NCBI GenBank assembly: GCA_023230175.1
Contig: JALNXV010000033.1
Span: 1 to 15,865, forward strand
Origin: Candidatus Cloacimonadota bacterium
GTDB lineage: Bacteria > Cloacimonadota > Cloacimonadia > Cloacimonadales > WRIO01
Length of the DNA: 15,865 nt
Direction of reading: 5' to 3'
This document shows, in pieces, positions 7,901 through 15,700 of the stretch. A model generated the notes under the pieces. That model worked only from the letters and a program-made list of their open reading frames with translations. It had not been told where the DNA came from and did not search any database. The position numbers and the translations under genes were made by a program. Positions within the stretch are counted from its first letter, which is position 1, and each line of letters begins with the position of its first letter.

Positions 7901-8429
7901 TTTCATCAATTTCATCAATATTTTCATAGATAATATCGTAAGAAGAACTTAATTTAAAGAAGTCGTTATATTTATTTTGAAGATATTTATTTTCAATATT
8001 GTATCTATATAGGATAGGGAGTTGAATTATGACATCAGTATTATTTAGAGAGTAGTATTTTGTATAAGCTATTGAATTAGTGGTATTTATGATTGAATCA
8101 TTGGTTTTATGATTATTTATTGTTGTATTATAATTGCTTTTATTGTCGGACCAAAATATTAATTCAGAGTTTTTGTATATAAGTATAGTTGCGTATTTTG
8201 TAATATTGTAATTATCAAAGAAGTTGTAATAATCATTTTGTTTAATTTCGGTTTTAATAAAATCTTGATACAAGCTGTCTGCATCATCATCAAAAGTAAA
8301 AATTTTCTTTTGTATTGTTTTAATGCAATAATTATAATCCGTGTTAACAGCATTTACGATATTTATTCCGATATATCCGCAAATACAGAGGAGGCATAGA
8401 GCGATTAATATTTTAGATACGGGTTTCAT
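4965..8429 (-). CDS. Large multi-pass NtrY-like sensor histidine kinase
   Basis: 1154 residues from ATG at 8429; a TTG three codons earlier (8438) is possible but less likely. About ten hydrophobic helices are visible (6-26, 208-224, 233-257, 278-297, 313-333, 352-380, 390-408, 648-672, 690-713, 849-871). They leave three extracytoplasmic segments (27-207, 409-647, 714-848), the last resembling a Cache-type sensor in size. A HAMP linker follows (872-925), then the dimerisation domain with phospho-acceptor H945 in VAHEIKNPLTP. The catalytic domain has N-box N1059 (NNLIRNSIQAF), G1 box D1092-x-G1094-x-G1096, F-box FLPNFTTK and G2 box SGMGLGLAIVK (1115-1125). The HEIKNPLTPMKLS box is typical of NtrY-like kinases. 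No receiver or output protein is encoded nearby, so the partner is unknown. It starts 15 bp after the cls-like stop and is probably the last gene of that operon. The sensor part is strikingly rich in Asn and Ile. Confidence 0.85.
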   Translation of the reverse strand: MKPVSKILIALCLLCICGYIGINIVNAVNTDYNYCIKTIQKKIFTFDDDADSLYQDFIKTEIKQNDYYNFFDNYNITKYATILIYKNSELIFWSDNKSNYNTTINNHKTNDSIINTTNSIAYTKYYSLNNTDVIIQLPILYRYNIENKYLQNKYNDFFKLSSSYDIIYENIDEIDENTIVNKDNTPLFNISNKILAKNKKINDKISDILLITSICFLIIIILFNCKCFNSKHFILNVLYGILIIIAAKIIIILINYLIPSSSSIYNTEFFYYDKIFSCTADVFTNTLLILILSTFISNQIHTLNLKKNINNKILCLLISCAGFVLAFYLVYIIERHCSPDMELIRLINFDLNSFLILSSVIFIITSCILINYTLLNIIFNKHDDNSLNYKTIILIGAMSIITTLIIVNNNNEKEYYKAKKIAENNIFIRNRNIENVIITAFQNVENDSVIYNLSINNIIQNANSITLNNRIETINNKYLPNYFINYTIADSTTKIVINEDTTTYNCNSFFYDYVKNNGKISDVNNLWFINQLDDIPYYIYLLKTKNYNIWLDIVPAYNIDNTGYPELMSSKNDINSYIINLAENSFAIYIDNILIRNFGVYSYNFYISDTLNTNSYNDYSIYDNYKHYFFHEDDGITIVVSKPYSIQKLYIFPFALIFVYIIIIYFICIIICNSNTYNINNSLKQKIQQSTIIYFIVISFLIGFFSIFIILSINNNKNKLNLIDKTHSILNEIINNYSKIIDDNYDFSQMVNDLSSIHFAEINIYSEKGHLIGTSNEEMFLNNLTSSLINSEAFNKLQTNNRFITKEKIGNYQFLSSYMAFVNDYGDVYYLNLPYFTKQNILKKEISDYIELYIDLYIIIIFFTLIITYFLSKYITRPLGMLKEKLSKLTIENENEKIEYFHDDEIGKLVEVYNNKVDELQKSVKLLAETERESAWREMARQVAHEIKNPLTPMKLSTQYIYKYWKENRDNFGEHFAKFENTMVTQIDTLSEIATAFSDFAKMPEPDNKIIDLNSVIYPIIDFYKQCNIDIKYETTEKEILISSDKALLSRVFNNLIRNSIQAFTINDKNKTLSVVINSQIIDNKVVIIIKDNGPGINDATKDKIFLPNFTTKTSGMGLGLAIVKNIINNSNGKIENITYTEGAMFKIIFNVEK

Positions 8430-8444
8430 GTTAAACAAATTTAT

Positions 8445-9899
8445 TTAGAGTATGGGGGCAAACAATCTGCATATTGATTCTTTAATTTTGGTTGTCAGAT
8501 GTCTTTTTTTCCAATCTTGGTAATTTAATTTTTTACAATCATTCAAATCATCAAAAAACATCTGTTTAAATTCTTTATTTATTTTACTATTGAATATCAT
8601 GACATTAAGTTCATAATTTGAGAAAAACGACCTAAAGTCGAAATTTGTACTTCCAATTGACGACAAAAGGTCGTCAATGATTATAACTTTAGAATGTATA
8701 AATCCTTTTTGGTACATATAAAATTCGACTCCGACATTTAGCAGAGAATCTATATAAGAGCGGGTAGCATTAGTTACAATTGCATTATCTGAAAATTCGG
8801 GAATTATAATTTTGACGTTTATTCCTGATAGAGCAGCGTTTTGTATTGCCATATATAACTCTTCGGGTGGAGCGAAGTATGGTGTTTGTATTAAAATATC
8901 TTTTTGGGCGTTGGTAATAGCGATAAACAGGGAATTAAAAATGGACTGATATTCTGAATCCGGTCCGGAATCTGCGAGTTGGATTACGCAGTTATTATTT
9001 ATATTATTATCTTCTTCGGTAAAAATTTCGTCTACAAAGTCGTTTTGTTGTTTGCTGACGAATTTCCATATATTAAAAAATTGCAATTGAAATGATTTTA
9101 CGGAATCTCCGGTTATTCTTACGCCTGTATCTCGCCAATAGCGATGTTTTGCTTTTGGAGTATTAATATATCTGTCAGCAACGTTAATGCCGCCGGTATA
9201 GGCTGTTTTACCGTCTATTACTACTAATTTTCTATGGTCTCTGATATTGACGAATCTAAAGAGTTTAGGCGTAAAAAGAGGTAAGAAAGAGTATATTTCT
9301 ATATTATTAGCCCTTAATAGCTTAAATAATTTTTTATTGATGGCTCTTGCTCCGAAGCTGTCTATTATACATTTTATTTTAACGCCTTCTTTAGCTTTAT
9401 TTATTAAAATATTGATAATTTCATTTCCAATTATATCATTATCAAATACATAAAATTCAAGATGAATGTGTTTCTTTGCGTTAAGTAAATCTTTTTTCAA
9501 TTTGTAGAAAAAATTTTCACCGTTGATAAGAATTTCGATGTTGTTGTTATAAGTTGGAGATGCTTTATCGAAGAGATAGAGCATATTGATAATTTTGTTC
9601 CATTCTTTTAATTTGGTACGGGTGTTGGATATTTTATCTTCTATTTTTTCATACATATCCTTTTTCCATTCTTGTATTTCTTTTCTTTCGTTATGCCATT
9701 TTTTAGAAACGAAAGTTGACTTATTCATTTTGTAGGCGAGGAAGAAAAACAAAATTAAGCCTATGATAGGGAATACTATCAGTAAAGCTATAAGTGCAGT
9801 AGAGTAGATGGGTTTTCTGTTTTCTAACAGTATTTTGATAACAATAGCTATTATAATGATATAATAGAATGCGGTGAGTATCCATAAAGCAATATCCAT
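8445..9899 (-). CDS. cls: Cardiolipin synthase-like phospholipase D family protein
   Basis: 484 residues, the usual length for bacterial ClsA-type cardiolipin synthases, which condense two phosphatidylglycerols to cardiolipin plus glycerol at the inner membrane. Two N-terminal membrane helices (3-24, 32-56) are followed by a basic linker and two phospholipase D domains. These carry HKD motif 1, H222-x-K224-x4-D229 (DHRKLVVIDGKTAYTGG), and motif 2, H402-x-K404-x4-D409 (HSKVIIIDDLLSSIGSTN), so both catalytic half-sites are intact. The IQTPYFAPPEEL stretch (337-348) is also typical of Cls. It follows mnmG by 56 bp, a gap occupied by a parS-like palindrome, and precedes the kinase gene by 15 bp. 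Substrate preference (cardiolipin versus another phospholipid) cannot be settled from sequence, but the architecture argues strongly for Cls. Confidence 0.9.
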   Translation of the reverse strand: MDIALWILTAFYYIIIIAIVIKILLENRKPIYSTALIALLIVFPIIGLILFFFLAYKMNKSTFVSKKWHNERKEIQEWKKDMYEKIEDKISNTRTKLKEWNKIINMLYLFDKASPTYNNNIEILINGENFFYKLKKDLLNAKKHIHLEFYVFDNDIIGNEIINILINKAKEGVKIKCIIDSFGARAINKKLFKLLRANNIEIYSFLPLFTPKLFRFVNIRDHRKLVVIDGKTAYTGGINVADRYINTPKAKHRYWRDTGVRITGDSVKSFQLQFFNIWKFVSKQQNDFVDEIFTEEDNNINNNCVIQLADSGPDSEYQSIFNSLFIAITNAQKDILIQTPYFAPPEELYMAIQNAALSGINVKIIIPEFSDNAIVTNATRSYIDSLLNVGVEFYMYQKGFIHSKVIIIDDLLSSIGSTNFDFRSFFSNYELNVMIFNSKINKEFKQMFFDDLNDCKKLNYQDWKKRHLTTKIKESICRLFAPIL

Positions 9900-9926
9900 A
9901 TCATAACTATTTAATAATTAACAATT

Positions 9927-9960
9927 TATAAGCAATGTTCCACGTGGAACATTGCTTATA
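9927..9960. promoter_or_regulatory. parS-type palindrome at the mnmG 3' end
   Basis: The core TGTTCCACGTGGAACA (9936-9951) matches the parS centromere pattern TGTTNCACGTGNAACA at every fixed position. Here it is embedded in a perfect 34-bp palindrome with 17-bp arms (9927-9960). The left arm lies in the mnmG-cls gap and the right arm includes the mnmG stop codon (TTA at 9956-9958 on the plus strand). ParB is known to bind such sites near replication origins. A hairpin without a loop or following U-tract makes a terminator role less likely. Confidence 0.65.
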
Positions 9961-11836
9961 TTCCTAATAGAACCATAAGAGCGGCGATGTCAGACGGCGA
10001 AACACCTGATATGCGAGATGCCTGTCCGATAGAAGTTGGCTTAATCTTGGATAGTTTTTCCCTCGATTCGTAAGAAAGATTTGTCATAGAAAAATAATCA
10101 AGATTTGTCTTTAAAGGCATGTTGTCTATCGACCGTAGTTTTTCTGCCAACTGCTTTTCTTTTACGATGTAACCTTCGTATTTTATGTTGATTTCTGCTT
10201 GCTCTATAGTTTCTTCGTCTGCCGAAATTTCTTCGATGTGCTTTTTTAAAGGTTGAGAATACTCGCATATTTCGTTTATATGAATATCCGGACGAAGTAT
10301 TAACTTCGATAATTTGCATTTTTCTGTTATGCAACTCGAATCTTTAAATGAAAGATAATCGTTAATTTCATCAGGCGATGGGGTAGAAGTGACGTTGATG
10401 AAAGATATTAAATCGTTTGTCTTTTCTATTTTTGAAACAACTTTGTTGTACCTTTCTTGAGATGCTAACCCTATTTCAAATGACTTTGGAGTTAATCTAA
10501 TATCAGCATTATCTTGTCGAAGTAATATTCTGTGTTCTGCACGAGACGTAAACATCCTATATGGTTCGTTAATGCCTTTTGTTATCAAATCGTCAATTAA
10601 TACACCTATGTATGCCTCAGACCTTGATAATACAAAAGGCTCTTTCTCTTTTAATCTTAAATGCGCATTGATGCCGACTATTAAACCCTGACAAGCTGCT
10701 TCCTCATAACCGGTTGTGCCGTTGATTTGTCCGGCAAAATATAAATTGGAAATTTGCTTTGTTTCTAATGTGTTTTTTAACTGTGTCGGTGGAAAATAAT
10801 CGTATTCAATAGCATATCCGGGCTTGATAAATTTGGCATTCTCAAACCCTTTTATCTTCCTGATGGCTTCATATTGAATTTCTTCCGGTAATGAAGACGA
10901 AAAACCGTTCAAATATACCTCCACAGTGTTCCAACCCTCCGGCTCTACAAATAATTGATGCTTGTCTTTGTCTGCAAAACGTATTAGCTTGTCTTCTATA
11001 GATGGACAATATCGAGGTCCTTTGCCCTTAATTCTGCCCTGAAACAGCGGAGATTTGTCAAATCCCTTTTTTAAAGTTTCATGAACCTCCGGCGATGTAT
11101 ATGCTATATAACAACTTCTCTGTTTCTCTATTTTCGGCGTGTCTGTATAGCTGAATTTTCCTCCTTCAGCGTCTCCTTGCTGCTCCACTAAAACGGAATA
11201 ATCTATACTTCTGCCGTCTATTCTTACAGGCGTACCTGTCTTTAAAGTGTCAACCTCAAACCCATCTTCCCTTAATTCCTCACTGATGCCGACAGAGTTG
11301 CTTTCCCCAATCCTGCCACCACTAAAAGAAACCTCCCCAATGTGTATTTTCCCGTTTAAAAATGTACCATTGGTAAGAATAACAGCATCTGAATATATAT
11401 GCTTACCTGTTATCGTTTTAATGCCAATTATTTTGTAATTATCTATTATTAAGCCTATTACATTATCAGAAATAAAATCTAAATTTTTAATTGTCTCTAA
11501 TGTTCTTAACCAATGATATGAAAATAACATCCTGTCATTTTGTGTTCTTGGACTCCACATCGCCGGTCCTTTGGATTTATTCAACATCCTAAATTGAATC
11601 ATGGATTTGTCGGCAACAATGCCCGTATATCCACCTAAAGCATCTATCTCTCTTACAATTTGCCCTTTTGCAACTCCGCCAATAGCAGGATTACACGACA
11701 TCTGCGCTACTAAATCCATATTCATGGAAATTAATAAAGTCTTTGACCCTAAGTTTGCCGCCGCCGCTGCTGCCTCACAACCTGCGTGACCCGCCCCAAC
11801 TACTATTATATCATATTTCGAAAACATATTGCTCAT
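9956..11836 (-). CDS. mnmG: tRNA uridine-5-carboxymethylaminomethyl modification enzyme MnmG (GidA)
   Basis: 626 residues, full length for MnmG. With MnmE it uses FAD, methylene-tetrahydrofolate and glycine or ammonium to install (carboxymethyl)aminomethyl at C5 of U34 in tRNAs reading split NNA/NNG boxes. The FAD-binding Rossmann motif GAGHAG is at 14-19, followed by MSCNPAIGGVAKGQIVREID (46-65), GTFLNGKIHIGE, and KGPRYCPSIEDKL with the conserved Cys. The C-terminal RISGVSPSDIAALMVLL element contacts MnmE and tRNA. ATG at 11836 is used here. ATG at 11827 (MFSKYDIIVVG) matches the E. coli start equally well. It lies downstream of ybeY (47-bp gap with a parS-like site) and upstream of cls. MnmE is not in the window. 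Confidence 0.97.
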   Translation of the reverse strand: MSNMFSKYDIIVVGAGHAGCEAAAAAANLGSKTLLISMNMDLVAQMSCNPAIGGVAKGQIVREIDALGGYTGIVADKSMIQFRMLNKSKGPAMWSPRTQNDRMLFSYHWLRTLETIKNLDFISDNVIGLIIDNYKIIGIKTITGKHIYSDAVILTNGTFLNGKIHIGEVSFSGGRIGESNSVGISEELREDGFEVDTLKTGTPVRIDGRSIDYSVLVEQQGDAEGGKFSYTDTPKIEKQRSCYIAYTSPEVHETLKKGFDKSPLFQGRIKGKGPRYCPSIEDKLIRFADKDKHQLFVEPEGWNTVEVYLNGFSSSLPEEIQYEAIRKIKGFENAKFIKPGYAIEYDYFPPTQLKNTLETKQISNLYFAGQINGTTGYEEAACQGLIVGINAHLRLKEKEPFVLSRSEAYIGVLIDDLITKGINEPYRMFTSRAEHRILLRQDNADIRLTPKSFEIGLASQERYNKVVSKIEKTNDLISFINVTSTPSPDEINDYLSFKDSSCITEKCKLSKLILRPDIHINEICEYSQPLKKHIEEISADEETIEQAEINIKYEGYIVKEKQLAEKLRSIDNMPLKTNLDYFSMTNLSYESREKLSKIKPTSIGQASRISGVSPSDIAALMVLLGI

Positions 11837-11860
11837 GTTCTGCTTTTGTTTGTTTAAATA

Positions 11861-11876
11861 TGTTCCACGTGGAACA
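11861..11876. promoter_or_regulatory. parS-type palindrome upstream of mnmG
   Basis: A second perfect TGTTCCACGTGGAACA, identical over 16 bp to the one at 9936-9951. It sits in the 47-bp gap between the ybeY stop and the mnmG start. Here the palindrome does not extend beyond 16 bp (flanks A and A do not pair), so the shared part is exactly the parS core. ParB binding is predicted from the motif. No parA or parB gene is in the window. Confidence 0.65.
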
Positions 11877-11883
11877 AACTATC

Positions 11884-12306
11884 TTAATTGTATGATTCTA
11901 AGTATTTTTCTTGCTTTATTATCATCTTGTTTTTCTTGTCTTCCTCAGCTTTGTCTTCGTAACCGCATAAATGTAATGTGCCATGTATCATCACCCTGAC
12001 TAACTCTTTCTGTATACTTGTCTTATATGTCTTGGCATTCTCTCTTATCCTGTCTATACTTATGTATATATCTCCATTTACCTCTTTCTTTTTTTCATTG
12101 TAGAAAAATGTAATTGTATCTGTATAGGTGTCATGATGTAAATATTCTTCATTTATTTTGAGCATATTTTCATCATCGGTGATTATAAAATTGATGTTTA
12201 CCAATTGCTTTTTTTCTTTTAAAATAACTTCGTTTATCAGATTTCTAATCGCTCTTTTGTCTTTGATAGCGTAATTAGTGCCTTCAGTAAAAAAATTAAT
12301 ATTCAT
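11884..12306 (-). CDS. ybeY: Endoribonuclease YbeY (rRNA maturation)
   Basis: 140-residue UPF0054/YbeY family metalloprotein, a single-strand endoribonuclease needed for 16S rRNA 3'-end maturation and ribosome quality control. The middle of the protein carries TDTITFFY (62-69) and NGDIYIS (77-83), typical of the family. The metal motif is H108-G-T-L-H112-L-C-G-Y-E-D118. In E. coli this is HGxLHLxGYDH, with three His ligands. Here the third ligand position is Asp118, which appears to be usual in Bacteroidota homologues. It lies 15 bp after the DUF4175-like gene and 47 bp before mnmG, in the same direction, so the three are likely an operon. Confidence 0.9.
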   Translation of the reverse strand: MNINFFTEGTNYAIKDKRAIRNLINEVILKEKKQLVNINFIITDDENMLKINEEYLHHDTYTDTITFFYNEKKKEVNGDIYISIDRIRENAKTYKTSIQKELVRVMIHGTLHLCGYEDKAEEDKKNKMIIKQEKYLESYN

Positions 12307-12321
12307 TGTTGTTATATTTTA

Positions 12322-15300
12322 TCATTTGTTGTCTAAACCGTATCTGTACCTGTCTATTTTCTGCTTGTAATAGTTGTTTAAATTCGGCGGAACAGTTTTT
12401 AAAATATTGTCCATAGATTTATCTTTGTCACTGTCATTAAATATCTCTTCCGGCGATTTTCTCTCAAAGATTCTGCCTTGTTTCGATTCTCTTTTATTGT
12501 CTTGCTCCCTCTCTTTTTGAGCTTTCTCAGATTGTAACATCCTTGTCATAATTTGCTCTTGACGATTCATCATAGATTCTGTTAACCTTTTGTTTATCAG
12601 GTCGTCTTCCGTTGTTTCCATGGCTTCTATCGCTTCCTGTAACGAACCGTCCATAGATTGCCCCTGACTTCTTAAATCCTTTTGCATCTCTTCTAACGCC
12701 CGCCTTATTGCTTCTTGCTGTGCTGCCATACGTGCAAATTGTTCACTCATTCCGGGCGTTTGCCCCGGTATTCCTGCCTTGTTTTGCTGCGACTTTAAAT
12801 CTTTTAATTGCTGATTTAATTGCTCCTGTAAGTCTTTTATTGTAGACATGCTCGGCTTGCCATTACTACCTGACTTCTTCTTTTTCTTGCCATTAGGACA
12901 TGATGAGGAACACATACCGGAATCTTCTTCGTCCATCTTATTAATGCTCTCTGATAATAATAATGCCAACTCGTTTAATGTTATCATGCTCGCTTGTAAA
13001 TCTACAGCAGCTTTATATGTGTTCCTGTTTTCTAAGTTTTTTGTCGCACTTGCTGTCGAACTTTGTAAACCGTCAATCTTATCGAAGATTAATCCGCTTA
13101 CTTCAAAATTTCTTCTCGCTATCGCAGCTAATGAATCATTGACCAATCTAATCTGATTATTTACAATATTCTGATCCTTAATTAAGTTAATGTATTGTGG
13201 GTCAGAACGCTTAATGATTTTTGCCTCATTTGTGTATTGCTCTTCTTTAAATGATAAATGTATGATGTTTTCTAATATTCTTCTTAAATTTTCTATATCT
13301 TCTTCTTGCTGTTCCGCAAAATCACTGTCAAATTGCATTTGTAAACTTTCAGATAATTTTTCCATCTTTTCAGATGCCGATTTCTGAGATTTAGATGCCG
13401 ACTTATCATTCTTACTTAACTTTTTCTCTGAAGTACTTAAATCTTCACTTATCTGCTCCTGCATCTCTTCCTTAAAGTCTATGTTGTGCTTTTCCTCTAA
13501 ATTGTTGTTTAATTCTTCTATTTTGTCTAATTGTTCACGCAATTCTTCAAATTGCTTGTTTATCTCTTTCTGCTCGTCTAAATGATTCCCTAATTCATTC
13601 TTTTCGCTGTTTTCCGACTTTTCATTCAAAGCATTCAAATCTTTTGTCAATGAATCTAATTTGCTTATGGCTTTGTTGAATTCCTGCTCAAATTCTAATC
13701 TTTTGAATAATTCAAAAGTTTGGTCTAATTGCTTCTCTAATTCCTCATTATTTAGATTCAAATCACGTAATTGCTCGTCTAATTTGTCTTTATTGAAATC
13801 TTCCAACATTTTTTCTAAATCGGAAATGAGCTTTTTCATGTCTTCATCTAATATCTTATTCATCAGCTCCTCTAATTTGGCTTGCTTTTCTAAAATATTC
13901 TCATTGAATTGGTTAAGCTCATTTTGCTGAAAGTTGTCCGTTTTCATTTGCTCTGACTGTTGTTCGAGCCTCGATTGTATTTCTTGCTGCTTTTCTAATA
14001 ATTTTTCTAACTTTTCCCTATCTTGAAAATCAAGATTGTCTTTTTCTCTTAATGTTCGCAATAATTCTTCCAATTCGTTACGAATATCTTTTAATTCTTG
14101 CTTGTTTATCGCTATTTCATCTTTAAATTCTTCTTTGTAAACTTCACTGATGGAGTTCATCTCCTCATACGTCAGTTTGTTGTATGTAGTTATTTGTGTG
14201 GTGCTGCATTTATAACCCTTCTCACTGTCATTGTCACAGACTTCAAAATAATATTCCATCGAATTTCCGGGTAACAAATTCAATTCATCAATGTTTATAG
14301 TCCAATAAAATTTCTGTCTTGTCGTATTCTTCTCAAAATCAATGCTTTTTGAAATAAAACTGCCGTCTCCGGAGCTAAAATTCAATACTCTGTAATAATA
14401 TTTTAATGATGAAAAGCCATAATCATCAGAAATAGTACCGGAAAAATATATGTTTTTGTAAAGAACAGAATCTCTAATTTCAATTACTTGAATATCAGGA
14501 TATAAATCGTTGACTATCCTTATTTCATAGCTTAATGTGTCTTCATTTTGCATGTATTTGTTGAAAGACGATACCAATATTTTTTGGTTCTTATTGAAAT
14601 AAGAGTCAAATATAAAACTATCTTTCTTCTGCGAACTTATGGTGTCTGTTTTATTCCCATCACTTACGATTATACCGTCTGTGTCTTTAGTCAAGAATTT
14701 CCATTTGCCTTTGGTGCCATACAAAACTTCTATAATTCCGGTATTCTCAATTGTCTCAGCTCTTTTCCCTGTATATTTTGGATAGTCTAATTGTAACTCA
14801 AAACCGAGTAATACCGGTTTCGGTATTACTTTCAAATAGTAGGTTTCTGAATAAATATTGTTACCACCGGCATAAAATGTGATATTGCTTTGTATTCTTT
14901 TAAATGTAAATGTATAAGTTGTGTCGTTATCTTTGATTAGATATGTGTTTTCTGTAGCTCTATTGTCATCATCTTTGTAATATAAAATTAAATTATCCGG
15001 ATAATTATCGCCTTTTATATTAAAAGTAATTGTATAGTCTGTGTTTTGTACGGCTTCTAAATTGTTGTTCTGTAAATATATATAAAATAATTGCGGCTTT
15101 ACGTATTCTTTTTGATAGTTAATGATTCTTTCTACCGGTTTTTTAAAGAAAACAGGCTTGATTATAAAGAAAACAACTACAATTATGGCTAATGGTAAAA
15201 CATATAATAAGTACTTTTTTGTAGTACTGAAATCGACAGCTTTTGCAAAGTTTATAGGACTTAATTTCTCTGTTTTTTGGTTAATACTTTTGATTAATAG

Positions 15301-15669
15301 GTCATTGCTGTTTGCATCGCTATTCTGCATTTCTTCCAATTGCAGGCAATTCAACAGTTTATCTCTAATTTCGGGGAAGAATTTACCTATTATCTTCGCT
15401 GCTTTGTCGTAAGTAATAGTTTTTCCTAACCTGAATATCTTCAAAAATGGAAGCAAAACAAGTAAAATGAAGATAATTCCAATGATACTGATTGTTGACC
15501 AGAAGATAATGGCTCGTCCGGTGCCGCTTAGCCACGAAAAGTGTTCGATAAAAACAGACGACAGCAATAGCAGGATGCTGATACCAACCAAAAGTATCAT
15601 ACCTGTAAGTATCTGATTATAGTAATACCTGCGTATAAATTTATCTATTTTATTTTTTATGATATTCAC
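12322..15669 (-). CDS. DUF4175-like membrane protein with long coiled coil
   Basis: 1115 residues. Three membrane helices (about 19-41, 53-77, 153-172) with basic residues at the N-terminus predict that residues 173-1115 lie in the periplasm. Residues ~190-500 are beta-rich, probably Ig-like domains. Residues ~505-800 are a nearly unbroken Glu/Lys/Leu/Gln coiled coil. A Cys-Ser-Lys linker (CSSSC at 920-924, then a run of five Lys) precedes a second helical, Gln/Met-rich segment (~940-1065). The C-terminus is basic (YKQKIDRYRYGLDNK). Layout and location just before ybeY-mnmG match the DUF4175 family seen in Bacteroidota. Function is unknown; size and topology suggest an envelope-spanning tether or scaffold, which is inference. 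It is the first gene of a run ending with the kinase at 4965. Confidence 0.75.
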   Translation of the reverse strand: MNIIKNKIDKFIRRYYYNQILTGMILLVGISILLLLSSVFIEHFSWLSGTGRAIIFWSTISIIGIIFILLVLLPFLKIFRLGKTITYDKAAKIIGKFFPEIRDKLLNCLQLEEMQNSDANSNDLLIKSINQKTEKLSPINFAKAVDFSTTKKYLLYVLPLAIIVVVFFIIKPVFFKKPVERIINYQKEYVKPQLFYIYLQNNNLEAVQNTDYTITFNIKGDNYPDNLILYYKDDDNRATENTYLIKDNDTTYTFTFKRIQSNITFYAGGNNIYSETYYLKVIPKPVLLGFELQLDYPKYTGKRAETIENTGIIEVLYGTKGKWKFLTKDTDGIIVSDGNKTDTISSQKKDSFIFDSYFNKNQKILVSSFNKYMQNEDTLSYEIRIVNDLYPDIQVIEIRDSVLYKNIYFSGTISDDYGFSSLKYYYRVLNFSSGDGSFISKSIDFEKNTTRQKFYWTINIDELNLLPGNSMEYYFEVCDNDSEKGYKCSTTQITTYNKLTYEEMNSISEVYKEEFKDEIAINKQELKDIRNELEELLRTLREKDNLDFQDREKLEKLLEKQQEIQSRLEQQSEQMKTDNFQQNELNQFNENILEKQAKLEELMNKILDEDMKKLISDLEKMLEDFNKDKLDEQLRDLNLNNEELEKQLDQTFELFKRLEFEQEFNKAISKLDSLTKDLNALNEKSENSEKNELGNHLDEQKEINKQFEELREQLDKIEELNNNLEEKHNIDFKEEMQEQISEDLSTSEKKLSKNDKSASKSQKSASEKMEKLSESLQMQFDSDFAEQQEEDIENLRRILENIIHLSFKEEQYTNEAKIIKRSDPQYINLIKDQNIVNNQIRLVNDSLAAIARRNFEVSGLIFDKIDGLQSSTASATKNLENRNTYKAAVDLQASMITLNELALLLSESINKMDEEDSGMCSSSCPNGKKKKKSGSNGKPSMSTIKDLQEQLNQQLKDLKSQQNKAGIPGQTPGMSEQFARMAAQQEAIRRALEEMQKDLRSQGQSMDGSLQEAIEAMETTEDDLINKRLTESMMNRQEQIMTRMLQSEKAQKEREQDNKRESKQGRIFERKSPEEIFNDSDKDKSMDNILKTVPPNLNNYYKQKIDRYRYGLDNK

Positions 15670-15700
15670 TTATGATATTTTTTAAAAACAGTATAATCTG

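Noticed and set aside
9927..9960. Intrinsic terminator after mnmG
   Set aside because: The palindrome has no loop bases and the following sequence in the transcription direction (AATTGTTAATT) lacks a U-tract. The exact repeat of the core at 11861-11876 fits a protein-binding site better.
10098..10334. Small basic open frame on the minus strand inside mnmG
   Set aside because: Out-of-frame shadow of a well-conserved gene. The Arg/Lys richness comes from reading mnmG codons in another frame.
12848..13930. Open frames on the plus strand opposite the coiled-coil gene, rich in Ser, Leu, Asn and Phe
   Set aside because: They are the antisense of Glu/Lys/Leu-rich codons. No promoter or start context supports them.
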